Shown here piece by piece: positions 45,352 through 53,318 of a DNA stretch of 64,000 nucleotides. The stretch comes from Marivita sp965656765 (GTDB lineage: Bacteria; Pseudomonadota; Alphaproteobacteria; Rhodobacterales; Rhodobacteraceae), in NCBI RefSeq assembly GCF_965656765.1, contig NZ_CBFHLV010000006.1, positions 22,491-86,490 of the forward strand. Direction: 5' to 3'. The notes below the pieces were generated by a model. It was given only the letters and a program-made list of their open reading frames with translations. It was not told the DNA's origin and ran no database searches. The number at the start of each line of letters is the position of its first letter. The first letter of the stretch is position 1. Both the position numbers and the translations under genes were made by a program.

Positions 45352-46896
45352 ATGGCAGAGGCAGAAACACGCAGACGGTCACGCGGTGGCGGCGGTGCGG
45401 CGCGACGGGCAGAGCGCACGGCGGTTTCTGTCGAGACAGCCAAGTACATCCAGCGCAATATCCCGAATTTCGAGATCCTCAACGAAGAAGCGCTTCAGAT
45501 CATTGAAACCAATGCTGAAACCGTGCTGGCCGAAATCGGTGTGAACTTTGTCAACAACCCCGTCGCTTTGGACCGCTGGCGCAACGCCGGGGCCGAGGTG
45601 ACTGGCGAACGCGTACGAATCCCGCGCGGGTTGGCCCGCAAACTGTGCAGCACGGCACCGTCGACCTTTACCCAACAGGCGCGCAATCCCAACCGTGCCG
45701 TTGAAATCGGCGGGCGGAATCTGGTTCTGGCTCCGGTTTACGGCCCGCCGTTTGTACATGATGCGATGGGTGGCCGTCGTTATGCCACGATGGCTGATTT
45801 CGAAAAATTCGTGAAGCTGGGCTATATGTCCAAATGGCTGCACCACTCGGGCGGTACCGTATGTGAACCAACCGACGTGCCGGTGAACAAACGCCACCTC
45901 GACATGCTGATGGCGCACATGACCCTGTCGGACAAACCCTTCATGGGCTCCGTCACCGAACCCAGCCGCGCACAAGACAGCGTCGACATGTGCGAGATCT
46001 TGTTCGGTAAGGACTTTGTGCAGGACAACACAGTGATGACGTCGCTCATCAACATCAACTCACCGATGACGTTTGATGACGTGATGATGGGCGCGCTTGA
46101 GGTCTATGCGACAAACAATCAAGCCTGCATAATCAGCCCATTTATCGTCGGCGGTGCAATGGCCCCGGTGTCGGTCATGGGCACGCTGACGCAGGTTTTG
46201 GCCGAAGTGATGGCCGGGATCGCCTACAGTCAGATTCTGCGCCCCGGTGCGCCGGTGATCTTTGGCGCGTTCGTCACGTCTATCGACATGAATTCCGGTG
46301 CTCCGACTTTTGGCACGCCCGAGGCAAGCCAGATCACCTATGGTGCGGGTCAATTGGCACGTCGTCTTGGCCTGCCATTCCGGTCCGCAGGAAGCTTCAC
46401 CGGCTCCAAATTGCCCGACGCACAGGCTGCGTACGAGACGGCCAATAGCTTGAACATGGGGCTTATGTCGGGTGTGAACTTTATGCTGCACGCCTGCGGA
46501 TGGCTCGAAGGCGGGCTTGTCGCGTCATTCGAAAAGTTTGTTATGGACGCCGACCAGCTTGGTGCGCTGCACAAGATGGCGCAGGGCATCGCCACCGACG
46601 AAGAGGCGCAGGCAATGGGTGCAATTGCCGAAGTGGGGCCGGGCGGGCATTACCTTGGCTGCGAGCATACGCAAGCACATTTCAAATCAGCGTTCTGGCG
46701 GTCTGAAGTGTTCGACTTCAAACCCTACGAAACATGGTCCGAAGAGGGCGCACGCGATACAATGTCTTTGGCGACCGAACGCGTGCAACGCTTAATCGAT
46801 ACCTATCAGCAGCCGGTACTCGATCCCGGCATACACGAGGCGTTGACCGAGTACGTGACCAAGAAAAAAGCGTCGATGCCCGACGCTTTCATGTAA
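45352..46896 (+). CDS. Trimethylamine methyltransferase (MttB) family protein, non-pyrrolysine
   Basis: TIM-barrel corrinoid methyltransferase family, 514 residues. It reads through without any in-frame TAG, so it belongs to the non-Pyl MttB branch, whose studied members demethylate glycine betaine or other quaternary amines. Blocks such as GPPFVHDAMGGRRYATMADF, LININSPMTFDDVM and HACGWLEGGLVASFEKFVMD are clear. The N-terminal 25 residues are Arg-rich (RRRSRGGGGAARRAERT). GGAG is seven bases before the ATG. No corrinoid protein or reactivator is in the window, so the partner must be elsewhere. Confidence 0.9.
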   Translation: MAEAETRRRSRGGGGAARRAERTAVSVETAKYIQRNIPNFEILNEEALQIIETNAETVLAEIGVNFVNNPVALDRWRNAGAEVTGERVRIPRGLARKLCSTAPSTFTQQARNPNRAVEIGGRNLVLAPVYGPPFVHDAMGGRRYATMADFEKFVKLGYMSKWLHHSGGTVCEPTDVPVNKRHLDMLMAHMTLSDKPFMGSVTEPSRAQDSVDMCEILFGKDFVQDNTVMTSLININSPMTFDDVMMGALEVYATNNQACIISPFIVGGAMAPVSVMGTLTQVLAEVMAGIAYSQILRPGAPVIFGAFVTSIDMNSGAPTFGTPEASQITYGAGQLARRLGLPFRSAGSFTGSKLPDAQAAYETANSLNMGLMSGVNFMLHACGWLEGGLVASFEKFVMDADQLGALHKMAQGIATDEEAQAMGAIAEVGPGGHYLGCEHTQAHFKSAFWRSEVFDFKPYETWSEEGARDTMSLATERVQRLIDTYQQPVLDPGIHEALTEYVTKKKASMPDAFM

Positions 46897-47200
46897 CCGG
46901 CATCAATTCCGGCGGTTGCGTCTGCGCACGCAACAGCTGGGATTCGCCCATGATCGCAGTCAAAAGTTCGACATGCGCGGCGATGTTGTATCCGGCATCG
47001 CCGCTTTCGCGTTTTTCGTTCATGTCGGCCTCCAGTGTCATCAACTTCACCAACGCAGGTCCGATCCGCAACGTCACACCATAGCCCAGCAAGCGAGGCA
47101 GCCGCGCATCGCGCCGATAGGCCTGCGCGCCGATGCGTGCGGCACGGATTAACAAACGCGGACGACGCAGGTGTGAGATTTGGGTCAGGAGGTCTTGCAT
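46889..47200 (-). CDS. DUF6477 family protein
   Basis: 103-residue product: MQDLLTQISHLRRPRLLIRAARIGAQAYRRD is the DUF6477 pattern I know from Rhodobacteraceae. No membrane segment. AAGGA stands eight bases before the ATG at 47200. It overlaps the end of the methyltransferase gene by eight bases, tail to tail, and is divergent from the GafA-like gene. Function unknown. Confidence 0.75.
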   Translation of the reverse strand: MQDLLTQISHLRRPRLLIRAARIGAQAYRRDARLPRLLGYGVTLRIGPALVKLMTLEADMNEKRESGDAGYNIAAHVELLTAIMGESQLLRAQTQPPELMPVT

Positions 47201-47391
47201 AGTCTGGTCCTTTTGCATCAAGAGTTCACGACATTAGAGGCATCACCATCACACAACGTTAAAGTGTGTTGCGCGATGGGAAGACCTGCGAACGCACCCC
47301 GTTCAATTTGTTTACGATTTAGAAACAGAAGCTTTTCCAGCAGTGAAAGTTAACAAATCAGAAACGAATGCAATTTTAGGTTGATTGCTGT

Positions 47392-47414
47392 TTGTGGATA
47401 AATCTGTGGATGAT
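47392..47414 (+). promoter_or_regulatory. Two DnaA-box-like sites before the gafA-like gene
   Basis: TGTGGATAA at 47393-47401 is a perfect reverse DnaA box (TTATCCACA), and TGTGGATGA at 47406-47414 is one base off, 13 bases apart in direct orientation. They lie 33-55 bases before the start codon. A TTAAC half-site (CtrA-like) is near 47349. Regulatory meaning is inferred. Confidence 0.5.
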
Positions 47415-47446
47415 TTGGCCCAAAATAGTCTGAATGGGGGAATGAC

Positions 47447-48487
47447 ATGACTGATCTTCAACACATCCAAAGCCGTCCGGGCCTAAGCGCACTCTTTCCG
47501 GTCGAGGCACGGCGATACCTTGCGCACACAACCGAGGGGAGACCCCTTCGGGATATTGCCCGAGAGGCAGGATGCCACGCGTCGACGGTTCTGCGGCAGG
47601 TGCGTAAGCTTGAAACGCTGCGGGACGACCCGCTGGTTGATCGGGTTTTAGGGCAGCATAGGGGTGGTGATGCCGATGAGGATCAAGAACTGGTGGGTTT
47701 GGACGCCGTTACCGATGCGATGCGATACCTATGTCAGTCTGGCGCGATGATGTTGTACCGCGAAGACGTGGCGCAACCGGCTATCGTCAAAACTATGGGT
47801 GAGGGCGACACACTCTTGCTCGGCACAGTTGCTCTTGATGTGGCTGCAGCGTTGATTCTGCGCAACTGGGTAGCTGCACAGGCCGGCGGCTCGATCAAGC
47901 GGTATCGCATCACCGATGAGGGCCGCAGCGTCGTGCCAAGCCTGATTGCCGAACGCGATGCGCGGGCGGCACAGCGGCAGGACGATGGGTTTAATCTGTT
48001 TTCGTCAGACGGACCAGATCGCCGGTTCCGTAACAGATCAGTCTCGACCGGGCCGGGGTTCGAAAGCCCGCTGACAGCCTTGGCCCGGCGGCGTGGCCCT
48101 GATGGAAAACCGTTTCTTCCGATCGATTTCGTTGCAGCAGGGGATCGGCTGTATGAGGATTACGCGATTGCGGGGTTTGCACCTTCGGATTTGCTAGGCT
48201 GGGACAGACCTGAAGTTTTGCAACACCTCGAAATATCTGTCGCCAGCATGACCGACACACGCCGCGCCGAGGCGTTCGCCCGTACACTGGACGCGGTCCG
48301 TGATCTTGGTCCTGGCCTTAGTGAGGTTGTTCTGCGCTGCTGTTGTCTGCGCGAAGGGCTTGAAGCCACGGAAAAGCGGCTTGGTTGGTCGGCGCGGTCC
48401 GGCAAGGTTGTGCTGCGCATCGCTTTGCAGCGCTTGACGCTGTTTTACGGTAGAACTCTCGAAAAAGACGCGGTTCTGATCGGATAG
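47447..48487 (+). CDS. gafA: DUF6456 helix-turn-helix regulator, GafA-like (gene transfer agent activator)
   Basis: 346 residues. The N-terminal 60 residues contain a helix-turn-helix (PLRDIAREAGCHASTVLRQVRKLE); a linker follows; the last 150 residues are the DUF6456 domain (LTALARRRGPDGKPFLPIDFVAAGDRLYEDYAIAGF). In Rhodobacter capsulatus GafA, a DUF6456-type activator, switches on the gene transfer agent cluster under CtrA and quorum control; Caulobacter splits the roles into GafY and GafZ. By architecture this is the likely orthologue; the symbol is a prediction. DnaA-like repeats precede it, and DUF6477 is divergent. No GTA structural genes are in the window. Confidence 0.65.
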   Translation: MTDLQHIQSRPGLSALFPVEARRYLAHTTEGRPLRDIAREAGCHASTVLRQVRKLETLRDDPLVDRVLGQHRGGDADEDQELVGLDAVTDAMRYLCQSGAMMLYREDVAQPAIVKTMGEGDTLLLGTVALDVAAALILRNWVAAQAGGSIKRYRITDEGRSVVPSLIAERDARAAQRQDDGFNLFSSDGPDRRFRNRSVSTGPGFESPLTALARRRGPDGKPFLPIDFVAAGDRLYEDYAIAGFAPSDLLGWDRPEVLQHLEISVASMTDTRRAEAFARTLDAVRDLGPGLSEVVLRCCCLREGLEATEKRLGWSARSGKVVLRIALQRLTLFYGRTLEKDAVLIG

Positions 48488-48557
48488 ACCAACGCACGTC
48501 GGGACAGATCGACGCAAGCCTGAGGGGCTCTTTGGCCCAAGACAACAGGGGAAAGGC

Positions 48558-48629
48558 GCAGGAGGTACTCGTTACTATTGGGAATTTGAAGCTGCAACGC
48601 AGCTATGCAACACTGGTACTACCTCCTGC
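48558..48629 (+). ncRNA. Folded intergenic element between gafA and lipA
   Basis: GCAGGAGGTA (48558-48567) pairs perfectly with TACCTCCTGC (48620-48629), closing a 72-base element; inside, AGCTGC-AAC-GCAGCT (48590-48604) forms a second hairpin. The arms carry a ribosome-site-like GGAGG and its anti-sequence CCTCC, so the stem could mask ribosome sites or be part of a small RNA. It lies 50 bases before the lipA start. tRNA features are absent. Status is inferred from structure only. Confidence 0.45.
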
Positions 48630-48678
48630 TGGTTTATATGTTAGAGGAGTTATATTCTGAAAGTGCGGGGAAAAACCG

Positions 48679-49629
48679 TTGCGCGACCTCAAGATACCAG
48701 AACAGCGCCATCCGGAAAAAGCCCATCGTCCGGACAACGCCCAACCCAAGAAACCAAGCTGGATCAGGGTAAAGGCTCCGGGTGGCGAGGGCTATAACGA
48801 AACCCGCCGCATCATGCGCGAAAACAACCTCGTGACTGTGTGCGAAGAAGCGGGTTGTCCCAATGCTGGCGAATGCTGGTCGCAGGGTCACGCCACCATG
48901 ATGATAATGGGCGATATCTGTACGCGCGGGTGCACGTTCTGCAATATCGCCACAGGTCGCCCGGACACGCTCGATGCGTTCGAGCCGGGCCGCGTGGCGG
49001 ATGCGGTGCAAAAGCTGGGTTTGAACCACGTTGTCATAACGTCGGTGGATCGCGACGACCTCGAAGACGGCGGGGCCGAGCATTTTGCCCAAACCATTCG
49101 TGCGGTGCGCCATCGGTCGCCCAGCACAACGATTGAGATCCTGACACCTGATTTCCTGAAATGTGCGCCCGAGGTTCTGGAAACTGTGGTTGCCGCCAAA
49201 CCAGACGTGTTCAACCACAATCTGGAAACCGTGCCAGGCCTCTATCCCGAAGTGCGTCCCGGTGCGCGTTATTTCCACAGCCTGCGCCTGTTGCAGCGTG
49301 TGAAAGAAATCGATCCGTCGATCTTTACCAAATCGGGCATCATGGTCGGTCTGGGCGAGGATCGTCAGTCGGTAATGCAAGTTATGGACGACATGCGAGC
49401 CGCTGATATCGATTTTCTAACCATCGGCCAGTACCTTCAGCCGACGCCGAAACACCATGCGGTGGACCGGTTCGTGACACCCGAAGAGTTTGCAGGCTAC
49501 GAAAAAGCAGCCTACGGCAAGGGGTTCCTGATGGTCTCGGCCACGCCACTGACCCGGTCATCCTACCATGCCGGCGACGATTTTGCCCGCCTACGCAGCA
49601 ACCGTGACGCCAAACTGGCCAAGGCATAA
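48679..49629 (+). CDS. lipA: Lipoyl synthase
   Basis: Radical-SAM enzyme that inserts two sulfurs into octanoyl-protein. 316 residues. The auxiliary cluster cysteines are in CEEAGCPNAGEC, and the SAM cluster in CTRGCTFCNIATG. SPSTTIEILTPDFLK and the C-terminal GYEKAAYGKGFLMVSATPLTRSS block are standard. The start is a TTG at 48679 with GGGGAA upstream; this is the first in-frame start after a stop. lipB is not nearby. Confidence 0.95.
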   Translation: MRDLKIPEQRHPEKAHRPDNAQPKKPSWIRVKAPGGEGYNETRRIMRENNLVTVCEEAGCPNAGECWSQGHATMMIMGDICTRGCTFCNIATGRPDTLDAFEPGRVADAVQKLGLNHVVITSVDRDDLEDGGAEHFAQTIRAVRHRSPSTTIEILTPDFLKCAPEVLETVVAAKPDVFNHNLETVPGLYPEVRPGARYFHSLRLLQRVKEIDPSIFTKSGIMVGLGEDRQSVMQVMDDMRAADIDFLTIGQYLQPTPKHHAVDRFVTPEEFAGYEKAAYGKGFLMVSATPLTRSSYHAGDDFARLRSNRDAKLAKA

Positions 49630-49690
49630 CCGCTTCAACACCCGAACACCGGTAGAAAGTTCCAAACGGAATCACTTTCAGAGGCTTTTG

Positions 49691-50572
49691 CTATGGCAGC
49701 GCCTTGAGATAGGCGGCAACCGCCTCTCGATCGCTTGCGGGCAGTTTGGCGAAATTTTCGATCACAGCCACCATATGCCCACCGGCGCTGTCATAGTCTG
49801 GCGTAAACCCGGTCTCCAGGTAATACGCGATCTCGGTTGGACCCCATGTCAGGTCCTTTGGCGTCAAAGATGGAATTTGCCCGCGGCCGCTCGGGTTGGG
49901 TGCACCGGCAAGCCATTTGCTGCGGTCCATACCGCCTAGCACTGTTCTTGGGGTGTGGCACTCTCCACAATGCGCCAGGGCTTCGACCAAGTAGCGACCA
50001 CGCTCGACCTCGGGAGTGTCGGCCGAAGCCATCACCCACGCGTCTTTCACGTAAAGGTGCTTCCAGACACCAACCGACCTGCGGATGTTGAACGGAAAGC
50101 CTACATCATGCGGTTGGCTGGGGGTGGCATCGGCTGGCAAGGTTTGCCAATAGGCCCAAAGGTCGACCACATCCTGATCCGTCATGTGCACATAAGAGGC
50201 ATAGGGAAAGGCCGGGTAATAGTGCTGCCCGTCTGGCGACACGCCTTTTTTCACGGCACTTGCAAAATCGCCCAAGCTCCAGCTGCCGATCCCAGCGTCG
50301 GGATGCGGCGAAATATTGGGCGCGATAAAGGTACCGAAGTCCGAGTCGAATCTCTGACCACCGGCAAGGACAAGTTTGGCATCATCTTCAGCGTCAGGAG
50401 CGGCGTGACAAGACGCGCAACCCGACGCGATGAAAACGGTCTCACCTTTGGCCGGATCGCTGTCGCGCCCGACCAATGGACTGCTGTCGAGCGGCGTGGC
50501 GCGGGTCACGAACAGGCCTGCAGCCGCGAGGGCTGCAAGGCCGAAGGCACCAGCTATCAATCCACGCCGCAT
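49691..50572 (-). CDS. Diheme cytochrome c
   Basis: 293 residues with an N-terminal signal anchor (LIAGAFGLAALAAAGLFV) and two CXXCH heme sites (CASCH about 53-57, CGECH about 198-202). Met ligands are likely in the C-terminal halves of both domains. The layout is that of cytochrome subunits of periplasmic dehydrogenases (alcohol, aldehyde, nicotinate hydroxylase type), but no dehydrogenase is adjacent. It follows the cytochrome c' gene by nine bases, so the pair is an operon. Confidence 0.9.
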   Translation of the reverse strand: MRRGLIAGAFGLAALAAAGLFVTRATPLDSSPLVGRDSDPAKGETVFIASGCASCHAAPDAEDDAKLVLAGGQRFDSDFGTFIAPNISPHPDAGIGSWSLGDFASAVKKGVSPDGQHYYPAFPYASYVHMTDQDVVDLWAYWQTLPADATPSQPHDVGFPFNIRRSVGVWKHLYVKDAWVMASADTPEVERGRYLVEALAHCGECHTPRTVLGGMDRSKWLAGAPNPSGRGQIPSLTPKDLTWGPTEIAYYLETGFTPDYDSAGGHMVAVIENFAKLPASDREAVAAYLKALP

Positions 50573-50581
50573 CTTTTCAGA

Positions 50582-51046
50582 TCAGTTTGCGGGTGCGCGA
50601 TGTGTGTCGTGGCACGCTTTGCAAGTGCCACCAATCTGCCCCATGACCGGGCCAAGACCTTCGACACCGCCCGATGCTGCAGCTTGGATCGCCTGCGCTG
50701 CTGTGCCGAAATCAGCCCATTTTGCGAGGAAATCATCGTTCTGATCCCAGATCGTCGTCTGGGCGCGGGTGCCGTCGATTGACATATCGTCTGACCCGGC
50801 GGGCCACATCGGCCCTTGCTGGATCATCGACACGGCAACCAGCGTGTCTGCGGCTGATTGCGCAGCGGCTGCATCATAATCCGTTTTGCCCTGCGCCATA
50901 CCGCCCAGAATGCCAAGGTTGATCGCCATGATCCGAAACTGACCCTGACGCGCCTTTAACTGCGCCGAGAAATCGTCCTGTGCGTAAGCCGCCGTGCCAC
51001 AGCCCAATGCTGCAAACGCGATAGCAAATGTGAGATACTTTTTCAT
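50582..51046 (-). CDS. Cytochrome c class II (cytochrome c')
   Basis: 154 residues: signal peptide ending AYA-Q (22), then a four-helix bundle with the single heme site CKACH near the C-terminus, as usual for class II. The fifth-ligand His is in the CXXCH, and the site is high-spin in the family. Cytochromes c' bind NO and protect against it. First gene of the pair with the diheme cytochrome; divergent from a LysR gene. Confidence 0.92.
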   Translation of the reverse strand: MKKYLTFAIAFAALGCGTAAYAQDDFSAQLKARQGQFRIMAINLGILGGMAQGKTDYDAAAAQSAADTLVAVSMIQQGPMWPAGSDDMSIDGTRAQTTIWDQNDDFLAKWADFGTAAQAIQAAASGGVEGLGPVMGQIGGTCKACHDTHRAPAN

Positions 51047-51143
51047 TAATTTGAACTCCCTGAACTTTATATAGCCTATGAACTAGTATGCCGTGTGCGT
51101 TGCACAAATTAATTGTTAGAAAATGCAAATGGGGTCGGTATCC

Positions 51144-52013
51144 ATGCACAATCTAAATTGGGACGATCTGCGATTTGTGCTTGCGGTCGCCGATACCGGA
51201 TCGGTGAACGCAGCGGCGAAGGTGCTTGGCGTCAACCATGCAACGGTTTTGCGGCGCATCGCGTCGTTCGAGGAAACCTGCGGCGGCCCTGTCTTTGAGC
51301 GGGATCGTAGCGGCTATCGGCTTCGTCCCAATCGCGCACCTGTGATCGAAGCCGCGCGTCTTGCAGCCCAGCATGTGCAGTCTGCTAAAACATTGATGCA
51401 GGGGCAGTCCGGCGTGGTGGGCAAAACGCTCAAGCTCACATCGACTGATACATTCTGCCAAACAGTGCTTGCATGGATCTACCCCGCGTTGTCTCGGCGT
51501 ATTCAGCCGGACCGGCTGGTCTATATGTCGTCCAATGCACATCTTGATATGGCGCGCCTACGGGCCGATATCGCGCTGCGCCCTGCCGTTGCCTTGCCAG
51601 ATGACCTGATCGGCAAAAAAATAGCTCAGATGGGGTTTGCCGTCTATCGACGAGCGACTGTCACGGGTCCGACAAAATGGTTGGGTCTGACAGGGCCATT
51701 AGAACGCTCAAAGCCGGCACAATGGATGGCTAAAGAAATTGATACGGACGATATTTGTGCCGGTGCCGACAGCTTCAGCATGCTGACCCAGATGATCGCG
51801 CGCGGCAACGCTCAGACCATATTGCCTTGTATCTTGGGGGATGCAGTGCCTGATTTGGTGCGGATCCCTGACGTGGCACCTGAATTTAGTGTTCCTGTTT
51901 GGGTTGCCTGTCATCGTGATCTGGCTGGAAGTGAGCGTTTGCAAAGCCTTATGGAAAGTGTGGAAAAGCTGCTTCAATCGCATCTGTCCGCAATTGCAGG
52001 CGCCCCGGATTAA
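51144..52013 (+). CDS. LysR family transcriptional regulator
   Basis: 289 residues. N-terminal winged helix NWDDLRFVLAVADTGSVNAAAKVLGVNHATVLRRIASFE, then an atypical substrate domain. Start at the ATG at 51144; in-frame ATGs up to 51123 are possible. It is divergent from the cytochrome c' operon, so it may control it, as LysR proteins usually do with a divergent neighbour. Effector unknown. Confidence 0.9.
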   Translation: MHNLNWDDLRFVLAVADTGSVNAAAKVLGVNHATVLRRIASFEETCGGPVFERDRSGYRLRPNRAPVIEAARLAAQHVQSAKTLMQGQSGVVGKTLKLTSTDTFCQTVLAWIYPALSRRIQPDRLVYMSSNAHLDMARLRADIALRPAVALPDDLIGKKIAQMGFAVYRRATVTGPTKWLGLTGPLERSKPAQWMAKEIDTDDICAGADSFSMLTQMIARGNAQTILPCILGDAVPDLVRIPDVAPEFSVPVWVACHRDLAGSERLQSLMESVEKLLQSHLSAIAGAPD

Positions 52014-52023
52014 CCCATCCGGT

Positions 52024-52209
52024 TCAGCGCAGCACCCGGTTTGGCACGCGTTCAGCTTCAAGCGACATCCACTCGGGCCAACCGACCCAACGTTCGATGG
52101 AATAGATTGCAAGGCATAGCGCGATCACACCCAATCCCAACTTGATCTGCGCCGGGCTTGGCGGATGACGTGCCCATTTTGCCATCCGCAACAGATGAAA
52201 CCAGTTCAC
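52024..52209 (-). CDS. Small hypothetical protein coupled to hpt
   Basis: 61 residues with one hydrophobic segment (about 25-42, LGLGVIALCLAIYSIERW). The GTG start overlaps the hpt stop as GTGA, so translation is coupled. Not recognised, but the arrangement is well supported. Confidence 0.6.
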   Translation of the reverse strand: MNWFHLLRMAKWARHPPSPAQIKLGLGVIALCLAIYSIERWVGWPEWMSLEAERVPNRVLR

Positions 52210-52748
52210 GCCTCAGGGAACCGCACCTTGCCAATAAAGGGCAGGTTGCGATTGCGCTGTGCATAGTCGATGCCATAGCCGACTACAAATTCATCAGGGA
52301 TCGAGAATCCGATCCAATCCGCTGCCACATCGGTTTCGCGCCGCGACGGCTTGTCCAGCAACGCAATGGTCCGCAACCGCCCGGGATTGCGCGACTCGAG
52401 CAGACCAACCACGTGTTTCAGCGTGTGCCCGGTGTCGACAATATCTTCGACCACCAGCACGTCGCGGCCTTCAATCTGGCCGCGCAAGTCTTTGAGAATC
52501 CGCACCTCGCGGCTTGATTCCATGCTGTCGCCATAAGACGACGCCTCCAGGAAATCGACCTCCACTGGCAAGTCGAGTTCGCGAACCAGATCGGCGATAA
52601 ACACGAAACTGCCGCGCAGCAGGCCGACGACGACCAGCTTGTTGGTGTCGCGGAATTCTTCTTTGATGGCGTTCGACAATTCCTCGATCCGGGCCGCAAT
52701 TGCTTTGGCCGAGATCATTTCGTCGATGACATAAGGACGCTCTGACAT
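52206..52748 (-). CDS. hpt: Hypoxanthine phosphoribosyltransferase
   Basis: Salvages hypoxanthine (and guanine) with PRPP. 180 residues; the PRPP motif is VLVVEDIVDTGHTL, and the flexible-loop and purine-binding stretches (EASSYGDSMESS; DWIGFSIPDEFVVGYGIDY) are intact. Start at 52748 (MSERPYVID). It overlaps the small downstream gene by four bases and is divergent from ratA. Confidence 0.96.
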   Translation of the reverse strand: MSERPYVIDEMISAKAIAARIEELSNAIKEEFRDTNKLVVVGLLRGSFVFIADLVRELDLPVEVDFLEASSYGDSMESSREVRILKDLRGQIEGRDVLVVEDIVDTGHTLKHVVGLLESRNPGRLRTIALLDKPSRRETDVAADWIGFSIPDEFVVGYGIDYAQRNRNLPFIGKVRFPEA

Positions 52749-52820
52749 AGGTTTCCCTTGATTTTTCGCGCGCACAATACGACATCCCCCGCCACTGTCA
52801 CGGTCAAAACAAAAGAGCAG

Positions 52821-53264
52821 ATGCCAACACATTCCGAAACACGCACCCTGCCGTACACGGCGCAGCAGATGTATGATCTTGTCGCGGACGTTGCGAATTA
52901 CCCTAAATTCCTGCCGTGGACAGCGGCGGCGCGCATCCGGTCGCGCGAAGACCGGGGCGATCATGTGGAAATGCTGGCCGATCTGGTGATCAGTTTCAAG
53001 GTGTTCCGCGAACGCTTCGGCAGCCGTGTGGTCCTGTGGCCGGATCAACAGAAGATCGACACCGAATATCTGGATGGACCGTTTCGGCATATGCACTCGA
53101 ATTGGGCGTTCAAGGATGTAGAGGACGGAGTCGAGGTGACGTTCTTCGTCGATTTCGAATTCAAGAACCGCATCCTGCAAGGCGCGGCTGGCATGTTCTT
53201 TTACGAAGCGATGCAGCGCATTGTCCGCGCGTTTGAACGTCGCGCCGCAGAGCTTTACACCTGA
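52821..53264 (+). CDS. ratA: RatA/COQ10-type START-domain protein
   Basis: 147 residues, one START-like (polyketide cyclase) domain: TRTLPYTAQQMYDLVADVANYPKFLPW is the hallmark of the RatA/Coq10 family. Family members bind ubiquinone; E. coli RatA was proposed to block ribosome assembly. The nearby spot of hpt does not help. Despite the name there is no toxin-antitoxin partner next to it. Confidence 0.92.
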   Translation: MPTHSETRTLPYTAQQMYDLVADVANYPKFLPWTAAARIRSREDRGDHVEMLADLVISFKVFRERFGSRVVLWPDQQKIDTEYLDGPFRHMHSNWAFKDVEDGVEVTFFVDFEFKNRILQGAAGMFFYEAMQRIVRAFERRAAELYT

Positions 53265-53267
53265 AAT

Positions 53268-53298
53268 GCAAAAAGCGGGCCGCTAAGCCCGCTTTCCA
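53268..53298 (-). terminator. Terminator of amtB, shared with ratA
   Basis: AAAGCGGGC (53272-53280) pairs with GCCCGCTTT (53287-53295). On the minus strand TTTTT follows, suiting amtB; on the plus strand the tail is shorter, so it may also serve the convergent ratA. Confidence 0.85.
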
Positions 53299-53318
53299 AT
53301 TTCATGCGATCCAAACGA

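Noticed and set aside
45352..46896. Pyrrolysine-containing MttB
   Set aside because: The frame is read through with no in-frame TAG, so pyrrolysine is not needed.
48558..48629. tRNA candidate, from length 72 and the closing stem
   Set aside because: No T-loop or D-loop consensus, the stem is 10 bp instead of 7, and no plausible anticodon arm.
52821..53264. RatAB toxin-antitoxin pair
   Set aside because: No RatB partner; the family name comes from E. coli, and the START domain fits ubiquinone binding.
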